Positions 1-5,224 of a stretch of 5,224 nucleotides of DNA are shown here, piece after piece. The notes under the pieces are model-generated. The model was given only the letters and a program-made list of their open reading frames with translations, was not told the DNA's origin and made no database searches. The stretch covers positions 1-5,224 of the forward strand of contig JANXMD010000414.1 in assembly GCA_025354845.1 (NCBI GenBank). The letters run 5' to 3'. The DNA comes from Verrucomicrobiota bacterium (GTDB lineage: Bacteria > Verrucomicrobiota > Verrucomicrobiia > Limisphaerales > UBA9464). Each line of letters begins with the position of its first letter. Within the stretch, counting starts at the first letter, position 1. A program made the translations under genes and the position numbers.

Positions 1-1
1 A

Positions 2-361
2 AACGAACTTGAGGGCTTCACCTTCAAGCTGGCCGACGCGAAGGGAATCCCGCAGATCGCGGACCTGGTGGAGCGCACCATGATCGTTCGACACAAGGAA
101 CGACGCTTTGGAAAAGGGTGTGTGGATCGGTGGCGGGACCAAAGCGGGGAGCTCGCCTCACAGCTGCGCTCGGCACTGATTCCGTATGAGCAGCTGCTGT
201 TAGTTCAGCCCTACCTGCTCGCACCCTGGCCTGTTTACACCGACTTCGCCCTCTACGGCGTTCTGGCCAACCTGACCTTCAACGACTGGAACCCGTTCCC
301 CTCCGGACTTCCCCGACTTGCCGGCTGGTTTGATCGGATCCGTCAGTACCGCTTCGCCTGA
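2..361 (+). CDS. Glutathione S-transferase-like protein, C-terminal part (5' end outside window)
   Basis: An open frame enters from the left edge and ends at TGA 359-361, giving 119 residues with no start in view. The translation resembles the all-helical C-terminal domain of the glutathione S-transferase superfamily. A helix carries the run RHKERRFGKGCVDRW, and the segment PVYTDFALYGVLANL matches the usual [ST]xAD-type helix that forms the domain core. It finishes with PRLAGWFDRIRQY, the typical last helix. The N-terminal thioredoxin fold, which would bind glutathione, lies outside the window, so substrate and activity cannot be judged. A GTG at 68 and an ATG at 80 are in frame, but coding similarity begins upstream, so neither is the real start. 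The next gene begins 17 bases after the stop on the same strand and may be co-transcribed. Family assignment is fairly sure; specific function is unknown. Confidence 0.72.
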   Translation, partial: NELEGFTFKLADAKGIPQIADLVERTMIVRHKERRFGKGCVDRWRDQSGELASQLRSALIPYEQLLLVQPYLLAPWPVYTDFALYGVLANLTFNDWNPFPSGLPRLAGWFDRIRQYRFA

Positions 362-378
362 TTCCCTCGACCACTCCC

Positions 379-1509
379 ATGAGCGACGACGTCCCGCCCC
401 CGATTCCCCCCGTCGCTGCGACCGCGCACGCGAAATTTCACTGCCCGTCCTGCGGCGCTGAAGCCACATGGAATCCCGCCAAACAGGCGTTGATCTGCGG
501 GTTCTGCGGGACCGAGTCCCCGGCGCAGCTCGACACCACGCCGGGAGGGGAGGGCGGGATCGTAGAACACGACTTGGTGGCCGCCTTGCGTGGCCGGGAC
601 GAGGAACGCGGCTGGCAGGCCGAGCGCGTCGAAGTGCGCTGCCAGAGCTGCCAGGCCATCTCGGTGTTTGACCCGGCACGGGTCGGTCAGCGCTGTGACT
701 TCTGCGGCTCTTCGGCGCTGGTTCCGTACGAAGAAGTGAAGGATGCCTTCCGGCCGGAAAGCCTGCTCGCCTTCAAGCTGAGTGAGAATCAGGTCCGCGA
801 TGCCGTGCGTCACTGGTACGGCAGTCGCTGGTTCGCGCCCAATGCCCTCGGTTCCAAAGCGATGACCGACCAGTTGAAGGGCATCTACATTCCCTACTGG
901 ACTTTCGACGCGCAGAGCGAGGCCGACTGGAGTGCCCAGAGCGGCTACCATTACTACGTCACCGAGTACTACAACGACTCCAACGGCAATCAGCAGTCGC
1001 GCCAGGTACAGCACACCCGTTGGGAACCCAGCGCCGGACATGTGAGTCACTTTTTTGACGATGAACTGGTTTGCGCCTCCAAGGGCGTGGACCGCCGGCT
1101 GTTGTCGGAAGTGGAGGCGTTTCCCACCAAGGAGCTCGTGCCCTATCAGTCCGGATTCTTGGCTGGCTGGGTGGTGGAGCGGTATCAGATTGATCTGATG
1201 GCCGCCGCCCAAAAGAGCCACGAGGGGATGGAGGCCAAGCTCAACAGCCTCTGCGCGTCACAAGTTCCCGGGGACACTCACCGGGACCTCCGCATCAACG
1301 CGGATTGGTCGGGGCAGACCTTCAAACACATCCTCACCCCGATCTGGCTGCTCAGTTACGACTATCACGGCGAGGTGTATCAAGTGGTGGTCAACGGCTA
1401 CACCGGAGCCATCTCGGGACGTTATCCGAAGAGCTGGGTAAAGATTCTGCTGCTGGTCTTCGGAATCCTCGCGCTGATGGCGATCGTGATGGTGTTGGCC
1501 AATAAGTAG
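379..1509 (+). CDS. Tandem zinc-ribbon protein with C-terminal membrane anchor
   Basis: The 376-residue protein starts with a short proline-rich stretch, then has two four-cysteine zinc ribbons. The first uses C22/C25 and C40/C43 (HCPSCG...CGFCG); the second uses C88/C91 and C106/C109 (RCQSCQ...CDFCG). A conserved soluble region follows (VPYEEVKDAFRPESLLAFKL and GIYIPYWTFDA), rich in aromatic residues. The last part, about residues 354-373, is a single hydrophobic helix followed by NK, so the protein is probably tail-anchored with its bulk in the cytoplasm. Such proteins are often labelled TFIIB-type zinc-ribbon or, misleadingly, PriA/primosomal N'-like; no helicase motifs are present here. 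Bacillus YdjG, a zinc-ribbon membrane protein linked to PspA envelope stress, is a possible functional analogue, but no PspA or SPFH gene is in view. The ATG at 379 lacks a clear Shine-Dalgarno site. Function is unknown. Confidence 0.85.
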   Translation: MSDDVPPPIPPVAATAHAKFHCPSCGAEATWNPAKQALICGFCGTESPAQLDTTPGGEGGIVEHDLVAALRGRDEERGWQAERVEVRCQSCQAISVFDPARVGQRCDFCGSSALVPYEEVKDAFRPESLLAFKLSENQVRDAVRHWYGSRWFAPNALGSKAMTDQLKGIYIPYWTFDAQSEADWSAQSGYHYYVTEYYNDSNGNQQSRQVQHTRWEPSAGHVSHFFDDELVCASKGVDRRLLSEVEAFPTKELVPYQSGFLAGWVVERYQIDLMAAAQKSHEGMEAKLNSLCASQVPGDTHRDLRINADWSGQTFKHILTPIWLLSYDYHGEVYQVVVNGYTGAISGRYPKSWVKILLLVFGILALMAIVMVLANK

Positions 1510-1594
1510 ACCTAGTTAGCGTCGGCAACTCGGGAGCTTCCCCCCCGGTGAGCGACCTTCTGGGTATCGGCGGCGGATTGACAGTCGATCCGGA

Positions 1595-2509
1595 CTACTT
1601 CTTGGAGCGGAATCCCTTGGGCAACGCCGGTGACTCCGTTGGTGCGGGCGAGGCCGGCGTTTCTGGCTCGACCTCAATTTCCTCATCTTTGGCCCGCGCC
1701 TCCTCCGGCTCCGGCAGCCCGAGACGCTGGCGCGCCTTCTTCGCCGCGGCGGTGTCCGGAAATTCGTGGACGATGCGGTTCAAAACGCCCAACGCCTTGG
1801 CGGTCTGATTGAGTTTCCCGGAGTAGAGGTTGGACAGATGAATGGCGGTCCAGCCCCACTTCTCGCGCGGCAGCTTGTGTTTCAGCACCTCCTCCAACTC
1901 CAGCACGGAGGCCAGGTAGTTGTTCAGGTCCTTTTCATAAATCTCGGCAATGCGGATCGCCACATGCTGTTCTACCGGATTCTTGCGCAAGTACTCGCGC
2001 ATGAGGTTGATCGCATCGAGGTGATTCCCTTTCGTCCACTCCGCCTCCGCCGCCTCGTACTCTGCGGATTTTGGCAGCAGAAAGTCCTCGGCGGTCATCT
2101 CACGTTCGGCTCGGCTCGCCAGGTATTGCGTGAAATCCCAGGCCGCCAGAGCCCCCAGGCCCGCAAGCGAAAGGATGAACAGTCCCAGAAACACGAAGGG
2201 CTTGGAGGGATCCTTCCGGGCGGCGGGTGACTGGGCGATCTTGGAGGCCGGCTTGTCGACTTTTGAGACTGCCTCGGTAGGGACAATCGCATTGGTGCTC
2301 ACGGAAGCGACCGTATTGGTGTCGAAGGCCGCCGCGGCGTTGGTTGCCGCCGAGGCTTCGATGGGAGCAGGGGGGGAGGTCGCCTCCTGGCGCAACTCGC
2401 TCGGCCCGATGGCTTCCACCTTGGAATAGGCGATGCGGAAGCGATTGAAGCAATAGCTCGCTGCCAGAAGAAGTGCCAGATACAGGACCAGCTTGACGGA
2501 CCGATTCAT
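1595..2509 (-). CDS. TPR-domain membrane protein with two N-terminal hydrophobic segments
   Basis: This 304-residue protein starts at ATG 2509-2507. An in-frame extension to 2593 is possible, but this ATG places a classical Lys/Arg-then-hydrophobic segment (MNRSVKLVLYLALLLAASYC) at the N terminus, with purine-rich AGAAGAA nearby upstream. Residues about 5-22 form the first membrane segment or uncleaved signal. Residues 35-104 are a low-complexity Ala/Pro/Thr linker with recurring Thr-Asn pairs. Residues 104-124 form a second membrane helix. Residues about 150-262 contain roughly three TPR-like helix pairs (EAEWTKGNHLDAINLMREYL, then RIAEIYEKDLNNYLASVLELEE, then LSNLYSGKLNQTAKALGVLN). The C-terminal tail is acidic, then Pro/Ala-rich, ending RSKK. 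TPRs bind proteins, so a scaffold role at the membrane is plausible, but the partner is unknown. With two membrane passes the TPR domain would lie on the same side as the N terminus, probably the cytoplasm. The gene is convergent with the zinc-ribbon gene. Confidence 0.82.
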   Translation of the reverse strand: MNRSVKLVLYLALLLAASYCFNRFRIAYSKVEAIGPSELRQEATSPPAPIEASAATNAAAAFDTNTVASVSTNAIVPTEAVSKVDKPASKIAQSPAARKDPSKPFVFLGLFILSLAGLGALAAWDFTQYLASRAEREMTAEDFLLPKSAEYEAAEAEWTKGNHLDAINLMREYLRKNPVEQHVAIRIAEIYEKDLNNYLASVLELEEVLKHKLPREKWGWTAIHLSNLYSGKLNQTAKALGVLNRIVHEFPDTAAAKKARQRLGLPEPEEARAKDEEIEVEPETPASPAPTESPALPKGFRSKK

Positions 2510-2592
2510 TGGACACGGTTCTTCTAGGCGGAAGCCGGCAAGGGGAAAAGCGGATTCCTGAGAAAGTGGTGCAGAACTGAGGGTTCCCCCCA
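2510..2592. promoter_or_regulatory. Divergent intergenic region, probable promoters for both directions
   Basis: These 83 bases separate the start of the leftward TPR gene from the start of the rightward cluster, so promoters for both directions should lie in or near it. I could not find convincing -35/-10 boxes on either strand. The call rests on gene orientation only. If the upstream gene really starts at 2593, the two genes would abut and this region would be coding. Confidence 0.3.
2579..2583 (+). promoter_or_regulatory. Shine-Dalgarno-like GAGGG supporting a TTG start at 2593
   Basis: GAGGG ends nine bases before the TTG at 2593, a normal spacing. The later in-frame ATGs at 2617 and 2638 have no comparable purine-rich site, which is the main reason for choosing the TTG. 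Confidence 0.4.
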
Positions 2593-3189
2593 TTGACTCG
2601 ACCCCTTGGCATCGGAATGCTCAGCGCGTTCGCCCGAATGAGTCGTTTCCCTTCCGATGTCCTGTGGACCTGCATTGCCACCCCTGAACCGCCCGAGCTG
2701 GAACAGGGGCCGCGATCGCAGGTCAAGCCGCTTGCCCTGTTGCAGGAGGAGCTGTCGCTGTTCTTGGGAAAGCATCCACTTGAAGCTGGCCGTGCTCATC
2801 GTCTTCGGGCCGTTGCGCTGCTGTATCACGACCACCACGACGAGGCCCACGACTTGGTCCAGGACCTGTCGGATGCAGATGGAGCATTGATCCACGGGAT
2901 CCTTCACCGCCGCGAACCGGACTACTGGAACGCCAAATACTGGTTTCGTCGCTTCGTCGCCCATCCCGCCCATCTCGCCTTGGGAAAACGCCTGCGGTCG
3001 CTGGCGAAAACGCCGGCCGAGGTGGAATCCGTGGCCATATTGACCCTTCCCGGGGCCTTCGATCCCTTTGGATTTGTCGATGCCTGCGAATCGGTGGCCA
3101 AAATCCCGGCCACCCACCCCACCTCGGCGTGGTTGCGCCGCGTGCAGCAGGCCGAGTTTGAGGACCTCGTGAACCATCTCCTGGCGTGA
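2593..3189 (+). CDS. Conserved protein of unknown function (HRRExDxxNAKYWxRR family)
   Basis: The protein is 198 residues from TTG 2593. ATG 2638 (MSRFPSDVLW...) is a credible alternative start giving 183 residues, because the first 15 residues look unconserved. No signal peptide or membrane helix is seen. From memory of similar hypothetical proteins in Planctomycetes and Verrucomicrobia, three conserved blocks stand out: a helix leading to LLYHDHHDEAHDLVQ (about 76-90), the signature HGILHRREPDYWNAKYWFRR (101-120), and FDPFGFVDACE (156-166). No member that I know of has an assigned function. The invariant-looking His, Arg, Glu and Asp residues could form an active or ligand site, and the His/Asp-rich run at 78-87 might bind metal, but that is speculation. 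The stop codon overlaps the start of the downstream AEC permease by four bases (GTGA), so the two are probably translated together. Confidence 0.78.
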   Translation: MTRPLGIGMLSAFARMSRFPSDVLWTCIATPEPPELEQGPRSQVKPLALLQEELSLFLGKHPLEAGRAHRLRAVALLYHDHHDEAHDLVQDLSDADGALIHGILHRREPDYWNAKYWFRRFVAHPAHLALGKRLRSLAKTPAEVESVAILTLPGAFDPFGFVDACESVAKIPATHPTSAWLRRVQQAEFEDLVNHLLA

Positions 3190-4139
3190 ACGAGTTCACG
3201 ACCGTCCTTCAGGCGGTTCTCCCGGTCTTCTGCCTCGCCCTCGCCGGCGTGATTCTGCGCAAGGTCGAGTGGCTCACCGAAGAGGCCGACGCCAGCCTCA
3301 TGCGCGTGGTGGTGAACGTGCTCACCCCGGCACTCATCCTCGACAAGGTACTGGGAAACACCGCGCTGCGGCGGCCGGAAAACCTGCTGCTGCCGCCGTT
3401 GATGGGTTTCGGCGGCGTGGCGGTGGGGGTGTGGATTTGCTGGATACTCCGCAAACGACTCGGACTCGGCAGCGACAAGGAGGAACGCACCTTTGCCTCA
3501 GTAACTGGTATCCAGAACTACGGCTACGTGCCCCTGCCCCTCATCGAGCAACTCTTCCCCGGCAACACCACCGGCGTCCTTTTCGTCCACAATCTGGGTG
3601 TCGACACCGCCATGTGGACGCTCTGCCTCATCGCCCTGGGCCACGGCGGATGGCGTGAATGGCGACGCCTGATCACCGCCCCGATCCTGGCCATTGTCGG
3701 CGCCCTGGCCCTCAACACCGTGCATGCAGACCTGTGGATGCCACACTTCGTCCTCACGACGGCCAAAATGCTCGGGGCCTGCTGCTTTCCGCTCGGCATC
3801 GTGTTGATCGGCGCCACCCTCGCCGACTCGTCCCGCGAACTGCGACAGAACCTCGGTCTCCGCCCCATGCTCTGGAGCTGCGCGCTCCGACTAGGCCTGC
3901 TGCCGGTGGTGATGCTGCTGGCCGCGCACTTCATTCCGGCCTCGCGCGAGCTCAAGCAGGTGCTGCTAGTCGAAGCGGCCATGCCCGCCGCCGTGTTTCC
4001 CATCGTTCTGGCGCGCCACTACGGAGGCGATCGACTGACCTCCATCCGGGTCGTCATCGCCACCTCGCTGATGGGATTCTTCACCATTCCCATCTGGCTC
4101 CGGCTGGGAATGAAGTTCATCGCCCTCGGTCCCGAGTAG
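3186..4139 (+). CDS. AEC-family (auxin efflux carrier-like) membrane transporter
   Basis: The 317-residue integral membrane protein is the usual length for bacterial AEC permeases. About ten hydrophobic segments are visible, near residues 6-25, 38-56, 70-88, 103-121, 128-150, 162-179, 195-213, 226-247, 258-276 and 287-308. Family hallmarks are the NYGYVPLPL motif at 111-119, which corresponds to the GNxGxxPLP break in the N-terminal half, and EAAMPAAVFPIVLARHYGGD at 263-282 in the C-terminal half. Bacterial members move carboxylates such as malate or other small anions; the substrate here cannot be read from sequence. The GTG start at 3186 overlaps the preceding stop as GTGA and has no good Shine-Dalgarno site of its own, which suggests translational coupling to the unknown protein upstream. 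The family call is firm; the transported compound and direction are not known. Confidence 0.9.
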   Translation: MNEFTTVLQAVLPVFCLALAGVILRKVEWLTEEADASLMRVVVNVLTPALILDKVLGNTALRRPENLLLPPLMGFGGVAVGVWICWILRKRLGLGSDKEERTFASVTGIQNYGYVPLPLIEQLFPGNTTGVLFVHNLGVDTAMWTLCLIALGHGGWREWRRLITAPILAIVGALALNTVHADLWMPHFVLTTAKMLGACCFPLGIVLIGATLADSSRELRQNLGLRPMLWSCALRLGLLPVVMLLAAHFIPASRELKQVLLVEAAMPAAVFPIVLARHYGGDRLTSIRVVIATSLMGFFTIPIWLRLGMKFIALGPE

Positions 4140-4184
4140 GCCCGAATCGCTTCCGGGACTTGGCTCGATTGTGGGTTCGTGCTT

Positions 4185-4188
4185 AGGG
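4185..4188 (+). promoter_or_regulatory. Shine-Dalgarno-like AGGG deciding the pgm start
   Basis: AGGG ends eight bases before the ATG at 4197. It favours that ATG over the in-frame GTG at 4179, which would place the site inside the gene. The product from 4197 ([11 protein letters not shown]) also aligns with the known N terminus of E. coli Pgm (MAIHNRAGQPA, from memory). Confidence 0.55.
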
Positions 4189-4196
4189 TCGCGCCA

Positions 4197-5204
4197 ATGG
4201 CCACGCATCCGCTCGCCGGCAAGCCGGCACCAACCTCGTCCTTGATCGATGTCGCCGCCCTGGAGCGGGCCTACGCAACGCTGCTGCCCAATCTCGACGA
4301 TCCGAGTCAACGCGTCGCGTTTGGCACCAGCGGCCATCGCGGCAATCCGCTGGAAGGCTCGTTCAACGACGCCCACATCGCGGCCATCACCCAAGCCGTC
4401 TGCGAATTCCGCAAAAATCAGGGCGATCGCGGGCCGCTGTTCCTCGGTCGCGACACTCACGCCGCTTCCACCGTCGCGGAACAGACCGCGCTGGAGGTCT
4501 TGGCCGCGCATCACGTGGAAACTCGCATCGCCGCCGACAACGGTCCGACCGCCACACCGGTGGTGTCGCATGCGATCCTCACCTTCAATCACGGCCGCAC
4601 CAGCGGCCTCGCCGACGGACTGATCATCACGCCATCGCACAACCCACCGCAGGATGGCGGGTTCAAATACAACCCGCCCAACGGAGGGCCCGCCGACACC
4701 GATGTCACCGGCTGGATCGAGAAGCGCGCCAACGAACTGCTCACGAAGCGCAATGTCGATGTGCGGCGGCTGGATGCTGCAAAGGCCCGCGCCGCATCCA
4801 CCACGCGCCCCCACGATTTCACGGCGGCCTATGTTGCGGACTTGGGGTCGGTCATCGACATGGAGGCCATCCGCAAGGCCGGCCTGCGGATCGGCGTCGA
4901 TCCCCTCGGCGGCGCGTCGCTCCCGCTGTGGAAGCCCATAGCCGAGCGCTACGGACTGGATCTCACTTTGGTCAACGACGGCATCGACCCGACCTTCCGG
5001 TTCATGACGTTGGATCACGACGGCAAGATCCGCATGGACTGCTCGAGTCCCTACGCTATGGCCGGACTCGTGGATCTAAAGGACCGCTTCGACATCGCCT
5101 TTGGAAATGATCCGGACGCCGATCGCCACGGCATCGTGACCCGCAGCGTCGGGCTCATGAATCCGAACCATTTTCTCGCGGTGGCCATTGCGGACGATGG
5201 GTGA
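4197..5204 (+). CDS. pgm: Phosphoglucomutase (alpha-D-glucose-specific), N-terminal part, interrupted at right edge
   Basis: Pgm interconverts glucose 1-phosphate and glucose 6-phosphate in the cytosol through a phosphoserine enzyme and glucose 1,6-bisphosphate, feeding glycogen and nucleotide-sugar synthesis. The frame closely follows E. coli Pgm. It has FGTSGHRG at 42-49, the catalytic serine loop TPSHNPP with Ser147, the segment [12 protein letters not shown] (157-168), VDPLGG (234-239), and the Mg-binding loop NDPDADRHG with Asp305, Asp307 and Asp309. Only 335 residues precede a TGA at 5202-5204, whereas the family has about 545. The rest of domain 3 and the phosphate-binding domain 4 are missing. 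Similarity is good through [13 protein letters not shown] (319-331) and then stops; ADDG is not family sequence. The opposite strand of 5190-5214 encodes the expected continuation, so the stop is probably produced by an inversion or an artefact at the sequence end. The true gene likely continues past 5224. The permease gene ends 57 bases upstream on the same strand. Confidence 0.93.
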   Translation: MATHPLAGKPAPTSSLIDVAALERAYATLLPNLDDPSQRVAFGTSGHRGNPLEGSFNDAHIAAITQAVCEFRKNQGDRGPLFLGRDTHAASTVAEQTALEVLAAHHVETRIAADNGPTATPVVSHAILTFNHGRTSGLADGLIITPSHNPPQDGGFKYNPPNGGPADTDVTGWIEKRANELLTKRNVDVRRLDAAKARAASTTRPHDFTAAYVADLGSVIDMEAIRKAGLRIGVDPLGGASLPLWKPIAERYGLDLTLVNDGIDPTFRFMTLDHDGKIRMDCSSPYAMAGLVDLKDRFDIAFGNDPDADRHGIVTRSVGLMNPNHFLAVAIADDG

Positions 5205-5224
5205 GCAGGTAGCGAATGGCCACC
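5180..5224. repeat. Perfect 10-bp inverted repeat flanking a 25-bp segment inside pgm
   Basis: The left arm GGTGGCCATT (5180-5189) is the exact reverse complement of the right arm AATGGCCACC (5215-5224). The 25 bases between them lie in the opposite orientation to the expected pgm reading frame. The arm core TGGCCA is itself a palindrome. The right arm reaches the last base of the window, so its full length is unknown. Confidence 0.9.

Noticed and set aside
343..1221. 292-codon open frame on the minus strand opposite the zinc-ribbon gene
   Set aside because: It is antisense to a gene with intact zinc ribbons and a membrane anchor, and its translation shows no domain that I recognise. GC-rich codon bias explains it.
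1530..1590. Short hairpin GGGAgctTCCC and interrupted palindrome GATTGACaGTCGATC in the convergent gap, as a bidirectional terminator
   Set aside because: The first stem is four pairs with a three-base loop. The second leaves a one-base centre, has a mismatch, and neither has a T-run on either strand. Their position between convergent genes is suggestive but the structures are too weak.
4129..4159. Inverted repeats GTCCCG/CGGGAC and CCCGAA/TTcCGGG around the permease stop, as a terminator
   Set aside because: Stems are only six pairs, one has a bulge, and no T-run follows. Not enough to call a terminator before pgm.
3966..5018. Long open frame of 350 codons on the minus strand opposite the end of the AEC gene and most of pgm
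   Set aside because: It lies antisense to two clearly recognisable genes, has a composition (Gly/Arg/Asp/Val-rich, no motifs) typical of the reverse frame of GC-rich coding sequence, and spans a gene boundary.
5190..5224. Simple frameshift in pgm as the cause of the early stop
   Set aside because: Neither alternative forward frame of 5190-5224 resembles Pgm ([11 protein letters not shown] in one, an early stop in the other), whereas the reverse complement does.
5180..5224. Insertion-sequence end or attachment site interrupting pgm
   Set aside because: The foreign-looking bases are accounted for by the reverse complement of the expected pgm sequence, so no inserted element is needed.

Overview
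This GC-rich window looks like ordinary bacterial chromosome. It holds six protein-coding genes, two of them cut at the window edges. I see no RNA gene, CRISPR array, insertion sequence or phage gene. The best guess for the host is a member of the Planctomycetes-Verrucomicrobia group. That is inferred from the conserved unknown protein at 2593-3189, whose HRRExDxxNAKYWxRR motif I associate with that group, and from weak or absent Shine-Dalgarno sites together with GTG and TTG starts. No marker gene is present to prove it.

Layout: 2-361 (+) is the C-terminal end of a glutathione S-transferase-like protein. 379-1509 (+) encodes a protein with two zinc ribbons and a C-terminal membrane anchor. 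1595-2509 (-) is convergent with it and encodes a membrane protein with two N-terminal hydrophobic segments and a TPR domain. A short divergent gap (2510-2592) separates that gene from a rightward cluster: a conserved protein of unknown function (2593-3189), an AEC-family permease whose GTG start overlaps the preceding stop by four bases (3186-4139), and phosphoglucomutase pgm (4197 onward). The unknown protein and the permease are probably translationally coupled. Pgm interconverts glucose 1-phosphate and glucose 6-phosphate for glycogen and sugar-nucleotide metabolism. No obvious pathway links the six genes.

The one striking anomaly is at the right edge. The pgm frame follows the family closely up to 5189, then runs into a stop at 5202-5204. 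The 25 bases at 5190-5214, read on the opposite strand, encode the expected next residues (RYLLTHRP). They lie between 10-base inverted arms (5180-5189 and 5215-5224). The end of the window is therefore either a terminal fold-back (chimeric or assembly artefact) or a real small inversion that breaks pgm. Because the second arm matches exactly to the last base, the fold-back explanation is the more economical one, but the window alone cannot decide.
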